From: Chimaeribacter coloradensis | Lineage (GTDB): Bacteria > Pseudomonadota > Gammaproteobacteria > Enterobacterales > Enterobacteriaceae | Assembly: GCF_002858715.1 (NCBI RefSeq) | Contig: NZ_PJZH01000003.1 | Span: 186,001-250,000 of the forward strand | Direction: 5' to 3' | DNA length: 64,000 nucleotides | Part shown: positions 28,729 through 37,522 of the stretch, piece after piece | Position numbering within the stretch: the first letter of the stretch is position 1 | How the letters are laid out: the number at the start of each line of letters is the position of its first letter | Made by a program: the position numbers and the translations under genes | Notes under the pieces: generated by a model | Databases searched by the model: none | What the model was told of the DNA's origin: nothing | The model's input: only the letters and a program-made list of their open reading frames with translations

Positions 28729-29169
28729 CTAATACAGGAAGAAAAGGGTGCCGAGCGCAATTAAAAAGAGAATCAGGGCACCACTTGTCAGATAAAGGCC
28801 CTTACGGTGATAAACCATTTCCGGCGCCTTTTCTATTTTCTCTATCTGCACCGTATCATTGACCCGTATACCTGAGCGCGGGACGGTAATAAAAAAGTCA
28901 TCCAGTCCCAGGGTTTTGAGATCTTTGCGGATTAAATAGAGTGTTTGGGTCAGGCTGGCATCGCTGGCAAATTGGCTGCGTTTCCCCCAGAGCGCCTGAG
29001 AAAGCGATGACTTTTCAATCACGTCTTCATTCGCATGTTCAATGATATAGCTGAGGCAACGTGCCCGCATGGACGTGAGCTTTATAATGACATCACTGTC
29101 CACTAATTTCAGTTCTTTAGCATTCTCATTGAAAATACACATCTTATTCAGAAGATAGTTGCTCATCAT
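28729..29169 (-). CDS. Membrane-tethered winged-helix regulator (ToxR/CadC-like, no periplasmic domain)
   Basis: The 146-residue protein has an N-terminal OmpR/ToxR-type winged helix (about 20-105; ALWGKRSQFASDASLTQTLY ... LGLDDFFITVPRSGIRV) and a C-terminal membrane helix (about 124-146, LYLTSGALILFLIALGTLFF) ending the protein. ToxR and CadC relatives carry a periplasmic sensor after this helix; here it is missing. A tethered regulator of this sort controls the lysis cassette of Yersinia entomophaga (RoeA), from memory. The ATG at 29169 or the next codon at 29166 could start it; AGAGAG precedes both. It is divergent from the chitinase and upstream of the muramidase. Confidence 0.78.
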   Translation of the reverse strand: MMSNYLLNKMCIFNENAKELKLVDSDVIIKLTSMRARCLSYIIEHANEDVIEKSSLSQALWGKRSQFASDASLTQTLYLIRKDLKTLGLDDFFITVPRSGIRVNDTVQIEKIEKAPEMVYHRKGLYLTSGALILFLIALGTLFFLY

Positions 29170-29314
29170 ATTAAGCTCTCTTATGTGTTGCGTTCATTGC
29201 TGGAACGGATGGACTTTTAAAAGAGTAATTGCGTTTGCACAATAATCTAGTTCTGAGATGGATAAAACATTGTCGTTTATTTTATTCTGTGGAGCACTTC
29301 AATAAAAACCACCC

Positions 29315-29370
29315 TTTTTGAATTTTGCTAAAAACCCTTTTGAGTTTTACTCAAATTATATTTTTTGAGC
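29315..29370. repeat. Cluster of TTTTGA-type direct repeats
   Basis: TTTTTGAATTTTGCT at 29315-29329, TTTTGAGTTTTACT at 29338-29351 and TTTTTTGAGCGTAATTTAT from 29361 share a TTTTGA-N-TTTT pattern. The TTGA cores are 22 and 25 bp apart, about two helical turns. The cluster lies 146-201 bp upstream of the tethered regulator and about 300-357 bp upstream of the chitinase, a plausible regulator binding array. Binding is not shown. Confidence 0.5.
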
Positions 29371-29574
29371 GTAATTTATCGCGATAATTATGTATTTGGC
29401 CGTAACATAATATGTCAGCCTAAGAACAGGAAAATTAATGTTTCCTTCTTCCGGGACAGGTAAATGATGTGGGGAGAACGCGGCCCGGCAATGAAGGGAA
29501 GGGCATTTTCCTTTTCTCAATACATAGAGGGATCTTTATTATCTGGGTAAGTGATTCTTCACATAATAATTTTG

Positions 29575-29659
29575 ATGTGGTGTGATTTGTTTTCGTGGCG
29601 GTCAGGGCGAAAAATAACGTCCACAGCGAAATGCTGTTTGATGTTTTCTCACACCACAT
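29575..29659. repeat. 11-bp inverted repeat in the chitinase leader, next to the RBS
   Basis: ATGTGGTGTGA (29575-29585) and TCACACCACAT (29649-29659) are perfect reverse complements separated by 63 bases. The right arm ends at the base just before the AAGG ribosome site (29660-29663) of the chitinase. In RNA it could form an 11-bp stem near the ribosome site; in DNA it could be paired half-operators. Confidence 0.65.
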
Positions 29660-29671
29660 AAGGTAAATAAA

Positions 29672-31762
29672 ATGGCGACAAGTAAACTTATTCAAGCTGA
29701 TGACCTGACTGAGCAGTCCTATAAGATGGATGGTTTTGATCCGGCAACGGAAACGGTGAAATACAGCACCACCTCTGCGCGGGTTACTAAACCCGTTTAC
29801 AACAAATATAACACCGCGAATAAACCTAAAGTCTTTGGTTATTATACGGACTGGTCACAGTATGACGGCCGGTTACAGAGCGGTGGTTCCACCGGGATTG
29901 AAGCGCGCGGTCGCGGGTATGATTTAGCGAATGTTTCCCCTACGGCTTATGACAAAATTATTTTAGGTTTTCTGGGTATTGTTGGGGATCAGGGAGAAAA
30001 ACAACAAACCGTGGCTAATGCCGCGCAGCAGGCCAATAAAAAAGAGAATGAAGTGACTTTCCTTGACCCGTGGGGTGATTTCGCATCATCCACCAACTGC
30101 GGCCTGGATAATCCGGGCTGGGTCGAGCTTTCTCTTTCCTCACTGACACAGGCCAATGCCAAAGGGGTTGTCGGCGGCCTGCGCGATCTGCAGAAAAAAG
30201 CCAAAGCACAGGGCCATAACCTGGTGCTTTCTTTGAGCATCGGCGGCTGGACGCTGAGTAACGGTTTCCACAATATGGCGAAAACCGCCGCAGGCCGCAG
30301 CGCCTTTGCCAAAAGCACCGCCGGTTTGTTCAAACGCTTCCCGATGTTCAGTGAAGTGGACCTTGACTGGGAGTACCCGAACAACATCGGGAACAACAAC
30401 CCGCACGGCCCGGAAGACGGGGAAAACTATGCGCTGCTGATCGCCGAGCTGACAAAAGAGTTTGCGGCGATCAACCGCAAGGACATCAAAATCAGTATCG
30501 CCTGTTCCGCCGTGCCCAGCACCCTGGAGCACAGCAACATCAAAGGCCTGCTGGCGGCCGGCCTTTATGGCCTGAACGTCATGACCTATGACTTCTTCGG
30601 GACGCCGTGGGCCGAAACGCTCGCTCACCATACCAACCTGCATGCGCTGGAGAAAGACGGCTGGGGCGTGGATACCGCCGTGGATTACCTGATTTCACAA
30701 GGGGTGCCGCGCGATCGCATCAACGTGGGCTATGCCGCTTATACCCGTAACGGCCAGAACACGGAGATCGAGAGCTTCTCCCCGCTGAAAGGGAGCTATA
30801 AGCCGACCGAGGGCGAAAAAACCACCGGTACCTTTGAGAGCGGCACCACGGAATGGTATGACCTGATCAATAACTACATCGATCTGGAAAACCAGAAAGG
30901 GCGCAACGGCTTTAACGTCTACACCGATCAGGTGGCAGATGCTGATTATCTCTATAACCCACAAAGCAAACTCTTCCTGTCATGCGAAACCCCGCGCTCA
31001 GTAAAAGCCAAGGGTGAATATGTGGCAGAGAAAGGGCTGGGCGGGCTGTTCACCTGGACCATCGACCAGGATAACGGCGTGCTGGTCAACGCGGCCCGTG
31101 AAGGCCTGGGTTGCAGCATCAGCAAAAAAGTGATCGACATGTCCCCGTTCTATTTTGAGGGCATCAACGTCAGCGGCACCGTACCGGATGAACCGGCTGC
31201 GGAAGAAGAAGAGGCCGGTGCTGAGAACCGTGCGCCGGTAGCCGCGATCGACCTTCAGGTTGTGGGCGGCTCGAAAGTGCGCCTGAGTGGTGCCGGTTCT
31301 CACGATCCGGATGATGATGAGATCAGCTACCTGTGGACAGTGCCGGCCGCGATCGCCGTGGCGGACAAAACCGCCTCAAGCCTGGAATTCACCGTTCCGG
31401 ACGTGGTGAGCGAAGCCAGCTTCACCTTCTCGCTGGCAGTGACCGACAGCAAAAACGCCAGCTCCACGCTGGAAACCTTTGTGCTGACGGTGATTGCCGC
31501 CAGTGAAGAAGATTACGCTGACAACGAGCACGAAGAAGAGGAAGAGCCTGCCGGGACGCCGGAAGAGCCGGAAGAACCTGTCGCACCGGCCGGTGATACG
31601 CCTCACCCGCTGTGGGAAAAAGCCAAAATCTACACCGGCGGGGAAACCGTCAGCTGGAAAGGCACCAACTACCAGGCCTCCTGGTGGACCCAGGGTGACG
31701 AGCCGGGTACCGAGCAAGGCACCGGCGCGGGCCGCCCGTGGGTGGCGAAAGGCACCTACTAA
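29672..31762 (+). CDS. GH18 chitinase with Ig/PKD-like and CBM5/12 domains, no signal peptide
   Basis: The 696-residue enzyme begins with a hydrophilic segment and no Sec signal. Domains in order: GH18 barrel about 50-480 (VFGYYTDW start, SIGGW strand, catalytic DLDWE with D230, D232 and acid E234, FTWTIDQD near 460), an Ig/PKD-like domain about 520-605, an acidic Glu/Pro-rich linker about 610-645 and a C-terminal chitin-binding CBM5/12 (about 645-696, HPLWEKAKIYTGGETVSW). It should hydrolyse chitin. Absence of a signal peptide beside a holin and muramidase suggests lysis-type release. The N-terminal half recalls chitinases of Yersinia entomophaga Tc-toxin loci (memory only). AAGG precedes the ATG. 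Confidence 0.93.
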   Translation: MATSKLIQADDLTEQSYKMDGFDPATETVKYSTTSARVTKPVYNKYNTANKPKVFGYYTDWSQYDGRLQSGGSTGIEARGRGYDLANVSPTAYDKIILGFLGIVGDQGEKQQTVANAAQQANKKENEVTFLDPWGDFASSTNCGLDNPGWVELSLSSLTQANAKGVVGGLRDLQKKAKAQGHNLVLSLSIGGWTLSNGFHNMAKTAAGRSAFAKSTAGLFKRFPMFSEVDLDWEYPNNIGNNNPHGPEDGENYALLIAELTKEFAAINRKDIKISIACSAVPSTLEHSNIKGLLAAGLYGLNVMTYDFFGTPWAETLAHHTNLHALEKDGWGVDTAVDYLISQGVPRDRINVGYAAYTRNGQNTEIESFSPLKGSYKPTEGEKTTGTFESGTTEWYDLINNYIDLENQKGRNGFNVYTDQVADADYLYNPQSKLFLSCETPRSVKAKGEYVAEKGLGGLFTWTIDQDNGVLVNAAREGLGCSISKKVIDMSPFYFEGINVSGTVPDEPAAEEEEAGAENRAPVAAIDLQVVGGSKVRLSGAGSHDPDDDEISYLWTVPAAIAVADKTASSLEFTVPDVVSEASFTFSLAVTDSKNASSTLETFVLTVIAASEEDYADNEHEEEEEPAGTPEEPEEPVAPAGDTPHPLWEKAKIYTGGETVSWKGTNYQASWWTQGDEPGTEQGTGAGRPWVAKGTY

Positions 31763-31788
31763 ACGTATACCGTTATACGTACATCTTC

Positions 31789-31813
31789 AGCCGGGCATCT
31801 GCCCGGCTTTTTC
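31789..31813. terminator. Terminator between chitinase and yaaA
   Basis: Stem AGCCGGGCA/TGCCCGGCT with a two-base loop and a T-tract, 27 bases after the chitinase stop, between convergent genes. Confidence 0.85.
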
Positions 31814-31816
31814 TTT

Positions 31817-32599
31817 CTATTTCGCATCCTGCTGGGCGCGGGTAAACACATACTCATTGCCCTGGGAACGCGCCTCGTCAAAGCGGTAACCTTCCAGGTC
31901 AAACGCTTTAAGCTGCTCCGGCTGTGTCAGTTGCCGGGTAATAATGAAGCGGCTCATCAAACCACGCGCTTTTTTGGCATAAAAACTGATCACTTTATAA
32001 CTGCCGTTTTTCTCATCCAGGAACACCGGCTTCACCAGTTCCGCCTGAAGCTGTTTAGGTTTCACCGCGCGGAAATACTCATCAGAGGCGAGGTTCACTA
32101 CGACATTGTCCCCCTGGGCGGCCACCGCTTCGTTCAGGGCATCGGTGATGATCGTTCCCCAGAATGCGTAGAGATCCTTGCCGCGCGGGTTGTCCAGCTT
32201 CGTGCCCATCTCCAGCCGGTAAGGCTGCATCAAATCCAGCGGGCGCAGCAGGCCATAGAGGCCGGAAAGCATCCGCAGGTGCTGCTGGGCAAAATCGAAA
32301 TCCTGTTCGCTGAAGCTGTGCGCTTCCAGCCCGGTATAGACATCGCCTTTAAACGCCAGCAGCGCCTGGCGGGCGTTGTCGGGCGTGAAGTCCGGCGTCC
32401 AGTGTTGAAAACGCCCGGCGTTGAGGTCAGCGAGTTTGTCACTGATGCTCATCAGGCTGGCGATCTGCGGCGGGGTAAGCGCCCGGCAACGTTCCATCAG
32501 CTGCTGGCTGTGGTCCAGCAGCAGGGGCTGCGTATAGCGGCGGGTCGCCAGCGGGCTTTCGTAATCCAGCGTTTTGGCCGGGGAGATAATCATCAACAT
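31817..32599 (-). CDS. yaaA: Peroxide stress protein YaaA (UPF0246/DUF328)
   Basis: The 260-residue protein limits intracellular free iron under hydrogen peroxide stress in E. coli; the family has a DNA-binding fold. The N-terminus [17 protein letters not shown] and the later [17 protein letters not shown] and [14 protein letters not shown] segments are family landmarks. Length 260 against 258 in E. coli. It follows the accessory island and is convergent with the chitinase. Confidence 0.95.
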   Translation of the reverse strand: MLMIISPAKTLDYESPLATRRYTQPLLLDHSQQLMERCRALTPPQIASLMSISDKLADLNAGRFQHWTPDFTPDNARQALLAFKGDVYTGLEAHSFSEQDFDFAQQHLRMLSGLYGLLRPLDLMQPYRLEMGTKLDNPRGKDLYAFWGTIITDALNEAVAAQGDNVVVNLASDEYFRAVKPKQLQAELVKPVFLDEKNGSYKVISFYAKKARGLMSRFIITRQLTQPEQLKAFDLEGYRFDEARSQGNEYVFTRAQQDAK

Positions 32600-32683
32600 A
32601 ACGCGGTGTCCTCTGTTTTTCAGGCGCTACTTTACCAAATGCCCGGTAAAAAAGGGGCGATGAGTTTGATAGGGCAGACCGGC

Positions 32684-34108
32684 TCAGCGCTCCTGCTCCC
32701 AGATGCCCGGCGTAAGCTGCTTGTGCAAGGCCGGGTAATGGGCCGCATTGAACACCGGCTCCCGGCCGATCCGGCGCTGGCGGTGATAATCTTTGATAAC
32801 GATGAGCGCCACCCCGGAGAGCAGCAGCAGCGCCGTCAGGTTGGTGAGGGTCATCAGCGCCGTGGCGATGCTCGCCAGCGGGTAGATCCACCCGGTGTCC
32901 CAGAGGATGCCGGCCGCCGTCGCCAGCAGCACCAGCGTGCGCAGCAGGGCCAGCCCCACCGGGCGGTGGCGGGTCAGGAACAGCAGGTTATTTTCGGCAT
33001 AGGCGTAGTTGGCCAGCATGGCGGTAAAGGCGAACAGGAACACCACCAGCGTGACCATCGGGCTGCCCCACAGGCCGGAAAAGGCGGCAAACGCCTCCGG
33101 CGTCAGGGTGATGCCGTGCGACAACGTCTCCCGGCCGGGTGAGCCGGCCAGCAGCATAATCAGCGCCGTGGCGCTGGAGATCATCACCGTGTCTATCACC
33201 ACACCGAGCATCTGCACATACCCCTGGGAAACCGGGTGCGGCGGCACCGCCTGGGCGGAAGCCGCGGCATTGGGCGCAGACCCGAGCCCCGCCTCATTGG
33301 AGAACATGCCGCGCTGGGCACCCTGGGTTATCGCCTGTGAGATGCCGTACCCCATCGCCCCGGCCGCTGCCTGCTCGGCACCGAACGCGCCGCGGAACAC
33401 CGCGAGGAACACCCCGGGCAGGGCGGAGAGGTGGGTCGCCATCGCCCAGCCGGTCAGGGCCAGGTAGAGCAGCAGGATCAGCGGCACCAGCACGGCACAG
33501 CAGCGGGCGATGCGCGGCAGCCCGCCCGCCAGCACCACACCCCCCAGCGCCACCACCCCCAGCGCCAGCAGCAGGGGAGGGCAGTGCAGGGCATAACGGT
33601 TAGCGGCGGCCATGACATTGGCCTGCAAAGTGTTAAACGCAAAACCAAAGGCGAAGATCAGCAGCAGGGCGAACATCACCCCCATCCAGCGCATCCCCAG
33701 CCCTTTCTCCATATAACAGGCGGGGCCGCCGCGAAGATGGCCGCGGCTGTCGCGGGTGTGGTAAAGCTGGGCCAGGGTGCTCTCCACCAGCGCGGTGATC
33801 ATGCTCAGCCAGGTCATGGCCCACATCCAGAAAATGGCACCCGGCCCGCCGGTGTTAATAGCCACCGCCACCCCGGCCAGGTTACCGGCCCCGACGCGCG
33901 CCGCCAGCGTCAGGCAGAGCGCCTGCCAGGCAGAGAGGCTGCCGGGCCGGGAGACGCGGGCGCGCTTCAGCACGCGGGCCATCTCCGGCAGGTGGCGCAG
34001 CGGCAGGCCGCGGGTACGGTAAGTAAAGTAGAGACCGGCCCCGATCAGCAGATAGATAAGAATGGAATCCCAAAGCAGGGCATTAAGAAACTCCATCAGT
34101 TCTGTCAT
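32684..34108 (-). CDS. yaaJ: AGCS-family sodium:alanine symporter YaaJ
   Basis: A 474-residue inner-membrane transporter with about ten helices. The AGCS signature GAGNLAGVAVAINTGGPGA lies near residues 73-91, followed by FWMWAMTWLSM. The family moves alanine or glycine with sodium. Length 474 against 476 in E. coli. The 297 bases upstream to talB hold divergent promoters; nothing distinctive seen. Confidence 0.93.
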   Translation of the reverse strand: MTELMEFLNALLWDSILIYLLIGAGLYFTYRTRGLPLRHLPEMARVLKRARVSRPGSLSAWQALCLTLAARVGAGNLAGVAVAINTGGPGAIFWMWAMTWLSMITALVESTLAQLYHTRDSRGHLRGGPACYMEKGLGMRWMGVMFALLLIFAFGFAFNTLQANVMAAANRYALHCPPLLLALGVVALGGVVLAGGLPRIARCCAVLVPLILLLYLALTGWAMATHLSALPGVFLAVFRGAFGAEQAAAGAMGYGISQAITQGAQRGMFSNEAGLGSAPNAAASAQAVPPHPVSQGYVQMLGVVIDTVMISSATALIMLLAGSPGRETLSHGITLTPEAFAAFSGLWGSPMVTLVVFLFAFTAMLANYAYAENNLLFLTRHRPVGLALLRTLVLLATAAGILWDTGWIYPLASIATALMTLTNLTALLLLSGVALIVIKDYHRQRRIGREPVFNAAHYPALHKQLTPGIWEQER

Positions 34109-34405
34109 GAAAAACCTCGTTGACGGCCCCCGGCAGGCAGGGGGCCGATGACCACCCTGCTGCCCGGCCGTGGTGTGAACCTGACATTCAGCGCGACTTT
34201 ACCATGAAGCGCGCGGTGCTGCCTGTCAGAACGATTGGCCCGATCTGCTTGAATTCCGGCTGCATTTTTGCCGCATGCCGGTGTGCTGAAATGGGCAAGG
34301 TTTTCGCCGATATCGTGCCTTGCGCGGCCTCTTCGGCATGTTATTATCAGGCAACGGCAAGGCCTCCCGGCCTCCATGAATACCCATCCTATGAGAAATG
34401 CCAAC

Positions 34406-35359
34406 ATGACCAATAAACTGACTGCCCTGCGCCAGCTGACTACCGTGGTTGCGGATACCGGCGATATCGCAGCGATGAAGCTTTATCAGCCGCAAGATGC
34501 CACCACCAACCCGTCTCTGATCCTGAACGCCGCCCAAATCCCGGAATACCGCAAACTGATCGAAGAAGCGATCGCCTGGGCGCGTGACCAGAGCAACGAT
34601 CACGATCAACAGATTATGGACGCCTCTGACAAACTGGCGGTCAACATCGGTCTTGAAATCCTGAAGCTGATCCCGGGCCGCATCTCCACCGAAGTGGACG
34701 CGCGCCTCTCCTATGACACCGAAGCGAGCGTCGCCAAGGCCAAGCGCCTGATGAAGCTCTACAACGACGCCGGCATCAGCAACGATCGCATCCTGATCAA
34801 ACTGGCCTCTACCTGGCAGGGCATCCGCGCGGCAGAACAGCTGGAAAAAGCGGGCATCAACTGTAACCTGACGCTGCTCTTCTCCTTCGCCCAGGCGCGT
34901 GCCTGTGCCGAAGCCGGTGCTTACCTGATCTCCCCGTTCGTGGGCCGTATCCTCGACTGGTACAAAGCCAACGGTGAGAAGAAAGAGTTCGAATCCCACG
35001 AAGATCCGGGTGTGGTTTCCGTTACCGAGATCTACAAATATTACAAAGAGCATGGCTATGACACCGTGGTGATGGGTGCCAGCTTCCGTAATATCGGGGA
35101 AATCATTGAACTGGCCGGCTGTGACCGCCTGACCATCGCCCCGGCGCTGCTGAAAGAGCTGGCGGAAAGCGAAGGCACGCTGGAGCGCAAACTCTCCTAC
35201 ACCGGTGAGATCAAAGATCGTCCGCAACCGCTGACCGAGCCTGAGTTCTACTGGCAGCACAACAGCGACCCGATGGCCGTGGAAAAACTCACGGACGGCA
35301 TCCGCAAATTTGCCGCGGATCAGGAAAAGCTGGAAAAAATGATCGCCGACCTGCTGTAA
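34406..35359 (+). CDS. talB: Transaldolase B
   Basis: TalB transfers a dihydroxyacetone unit in the non-oxidative pentose phosphate pathway. With the ATG at 34406 ([17 protein letters not shown]) the Schiff-base lysine is Lys132 in RILIKLAST, and length is 317, both as in E. coli. Another active-site landmark is [16 protein letters not shown]. In-frame upstream starts at 34268 and 34391 add sequence without homologues. Confidence 0.97.
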   Translation: MTNKLTALRQLTTVVADTGDIAAMKLYQPQDATTNPSLILNAAQIPEYRKLIEEAIAWARDQSNDHDQQIMDASDKLAVNIGLEILKLIPGRISTEVDARLSYDTEASVAKAKRLMKLYNDAGISNDRILIKLASTWQGIRAAEQLEKAGINCNLTLLFSFAQARACAEAGAYLISPFVGRILDWYKANGEKKEFESHEDPGVVSVTEIYKYYKEHGYDTVVMGASFRNIGEIIELAGCDRLTIAPALLKELAESEGTLERKLSYTGEIKDRPQPLTEPEFYWQHNSDPMAVEKLTDGIRKFAADQEKLEKMIADLL

Positions 35360-35376
35360 GGCCGGGCAAGGATCAG

Positions 35377-35404
35377 AAAAAGGCGGCCCCGGCCGCCTTT
35401 TTTT
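35377..35404 (+). terminator. talB terminator
   Basis: A-tract, stem GGCGGCC/GGCCGCC with a two-base loop, then seven T, 17 bases after talB. Confidence 0.85.
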
Positions 35405-35464
35405 ATGCCTGAAGGATCAGAATTCGTATACTTAAGCGAACAGAGTATGAGTAAAAGGTGAAGA

Positions 35465-36052
35465 ATGAATACATTACGCATTGGTCTGGTGTCGATCTCC
35501 GATCGCGCCTCCAGCGGGGTTTATCAGGATAAGGGAATTCCCGCCCTGCAAACGTGGCTGGCAGCGGCGCTGACTTCGCCGTTTGTGGTGGAAACCCGCC
35601 TGATCCCGGATGAGCAGACGCTGATCGAACAGACCCTGTGCGAGCTGGTGGATGAGAGCGGCTGCCACCTGGTGCTGACTACCGGCGGCACCGGCCCGGC
35701 ACGGCGGGATGTGACCCCCGACGCGACGCTGGCCGTGGCCGACCGGGAGATGCCGGGCTTCGGCGAACAGATGCGCCAGATCAGCCTGAACTTTGTGCCG
35801 ACCGCCATCCTTTCCCGGCAGGTGGCGGTGATCCGCAAACAGGCGCTGATCATCAACCTGCCCGGCCAGCCGAAGTCGATCCAGGAGACGCTGGAAGGGC
35901 TGAAAGATGAGAGTGGAAAGGTAATTGTACACGGCATCTTTGCCAGCGTGCCTTACTGCATTCAACTGCTGGAGGGGCCGTATATCGAAACCGACCCTGC
36001 GGTGGCAGCAGCTTTCCGCCCTAAAAATGCAATCCGCGAAACAAAAAACTAA
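35465..36052 (+). CDS. mog: Molybdopterin adenylyltransferase
   Basis: Mog adenylates molybdopterin before molybdenum insertion. The 195-residue protein has the E. coli length and the MPT-binding motifs SDRASSGVYQDKG, TTGGTGPARRDVTPDAT near residue 75 and LPGQPKSIQETL near residue 137. Confidence 0.97.
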   Translation: MNTLRIGLVSISDRASSGVYQDKGIPALQTWLAAALTSPFVVETRLIPDEQTLIEQTLCELVDESGCHLVLTTGGTGPARRDVTPDATLAVADREMPGFGEQMRQISLNFVPTAILSRQVAVIRKQALIINLPGQPKSIQETLEGLKDESGKVIVHGIFASVPYCIQLLEGPYIETDPAVAAAFRPKNAIRETKN

Positions 36053-36099
36053 AGTTCAGCCTTTTCTGTCATAAGCTGCCCCGGCGCTGGTGTGTAAAT

Positions 36100-36145
36100 A
36101 AATTGCCGATATAGTCATGTTAACTTTACAGACAATCGGCAATTT
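36100..36145. repeat. 11-bp inverted repeat with 24-base loop after mog
   Basis: AAATTGCCGAT at 36100-36110 and ATCGGCAATTT at 36135-36145 are perfectly complementary. A T-run follows the right arm, so it may act as the mog terminator, though the loop is long. Its right arm lies 25 bases before the MHS transporter start. Confidence 0.55.
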
Positions 36146-36169
36146 TTATTCTGGCCCGCGTGGTGAATT

Positions 36170-37474
36170 ATGATCCCTGAAGAATCCCGTCGCCTTAACC
36201 GGCAAGATGTCAAAACCCTCTCCCTGGCAGCCCTCGGCGGCGCGCTGGAGTTTTACGACTTCATTATCTTCGTCTACTTCGCGGCAATCCTCGGCGATCT
36301 CTTCTTTCCGGCGCAGATGCCGGAGTGGCTGCGGCTGGTGCAGACCTTCGGCATTTTTGCCGCCGGCTATCTGGCGCGCCCGCTGGGCGGCATCATCATG
36401 GCCCATTTCGGAGATAAAGCCGGGCGGAAGAAGATGTTCAGCCTCAGCATCCTGCTGATGGCGCTGCCGACGCTGGCGATGGGCCTGCTGCCGACCTACG
36501 CCTCTATCGGCATCGCTGCGCCGCTGTTGCTGCTGTTGTTGCGGATGCTGCAGGGCGCGGCGATCGGTGGGGAAGTGCCGGGCGCCTGGGTGTTTGTGGC
36601 TGAGCATGTGCCGCGCCGCCATACCGGTTTCGCCTGCGGCACGCTGACGGCCGGGCTGACGGCCGGCATCCTGCTCGGGTCATTGGTGGCGGCCCTGCTG
36701 AACAGTGTGCTGACCCCAGAAGCGCTGGTGCAGGGCGGCTGGCGCATCCCGTTCTTCCTCGGCGGGGCATTCGGCCTGGGGGCGATGTACCTGCGCCGCT
36801 GGCTGAAAGAGACGCCGGTGTTCACGGAAATGCAGCAGCGCAAAGCGCTGGCGCAACAACTGCCGCTGAAAACCGTGCTGACGGCGCACCGGCGCGGGCT
36901 GGTCATCAGCATGCTGGTGACTTGGCTGCTCTCCGCCGGGATTGTGGTGGTGATTCTGATGACGCCCACCTTCCTGCAAAAACAGCTGGCCGTGCCCGCC
37001 GCGCTGGCCTTGCAGGCCAACTGCCTGGCGACGGTGGCGTTGCTGGTGGGCTGCATTGTGGCCGGGGCGCTGGCGGACCGCATCGGCGGCGGCAACACGC
37101 TGATCGGCGGCTCCCTGCTGCTGGGCGGCGGTTGCTGGGCGTTCTACCACCTCGCTTCGGCAGATGTTGTGACCCTGTTTGCCTCTTATATGCTGGCCGG
37201 GTTCAGCGTCGGGGTGGTGGGGGCGGTGCCGTTCGTGATGGTGCGCGCCTTCCCGGCGGAGGTGCGTTTTACCGGCATCTCCTTCTCTTATAATGTGGCC
37301 TATGCGGTGTTTGGCGGGCTGACGCCGATCTGCGTCACGCTGATGATGCGCGTGACGCCCATGGCCCCGGCGTACTACGTGCTGGCACTGGCGGTGATCG
37401 GCGTCGGGGTCGGGCTGGCGCTGAAGCGGCTCTCCCCGGTGGGCGCACCCCGCGCCGCGCTGGCGCAGGATTAA
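36170..37474 (+). CDS. MFS transporter, metabolite:H+ symporter (MHS) type
   Basis: A 434-residue protein with about 12 membrane helices. It has the N-terminal MHS motif GGALEFYDFIIFVYFA (residues about 24-39) and the loop 2-3 motif GDKAGRKK near 84, as in ProP, KgtP and ShiA. The family moves osmolytes, dicarboxylates or aromatic acids with protons; I cannot assign the substrate. It sits between mog and satP, adjacent in E. coli. Confidence 0.88.
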   Translation: MIPEESRRLNRQDVKTLSLAALGGALEFYDFIIFVYFAAILGDLFFPAQMPEWLRLVQTFGIFAAGYLARPLGGIIMAHFGDKAGRKKMFSLSILLMALPTLAMGLLPTYASIGIAAPLLLLLLRMLQGAAIGGEVPGAWVFVAEHVPRRHTGFACGTLTAGLTAGILLGSLVAALLNSVLTPEALVQGGWRIPFFLGGAFGLGAMYLRRWLKETPVFTEMQQRKALAQQLPLKTVLTAHRRGLVISMLVTWLLSAGIVVVILMTPTFLQKQLAVPAALALQANCLATVALLVGCIVAGALADRIGGGNTLIGGSLLLGGGCWAFYHLASADVVTLFASYMLAGFSVGVVGAVPFVMVRAFPAEVRFTGISFSYNVAYAVFGGLTPICVTLMMRVTPMAPAYYVLALAVIGVGVGLALKRLSPVGAPRAALAQD

Positions 37475-37488
37475 GCGCCTGCGGAAAT

Positions 37489-37518
37489 AAAAAAGCCCTG
37501 AGAACCAGGGCTTTTTTT
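37489..37518. terminator. Terminator between MHS transporter and satP
   Basis: A-tract, stem AGCCCTG/CAGGGCT around a short loop, then T-tract, between convergent genes. Confidence 0.8.
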
Positions 37519-37522
37519 ATGG

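Larger units (their letters stand above)
29170..29671. promoter_or_regulatory. Divergent control region between tethered regulator and chitinase
   Basis: 502 AT-rich bases that should carry both promoters and a long chitinase leader. It holds a cluster of TTTTGA-type repeats and an 11-bp inverted repeat (both listed). No convincing gene: the open frame on the minus strand at 29435-29695 has no ribosome site, overlaps the chitinase start and lacks family features. Confidence 0.5.

Noticed and set aside
28313-28862. Plus-strand frames of 80 and 124 codons opposite the muramidase, as possible spanins
   Set aside because: No lipobox, signal peptide or transmembrane-coiled-coil pattern; they mirror the muramidase gene.
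29435-29695. An 86-codon minus-strand frame before the chitinase
   Set aside because: No ribosome site, overlaps the chitinase start and leader repeat, and no family features; could not be supported as a spanin or immunity gene.
26602-31762. Remnant prophage
   Set aside because: Holin and endolysin are the only phage-like genes; no integrase, attachment repeats, structural or replication genes seen. A domesticated lysis set fits better.
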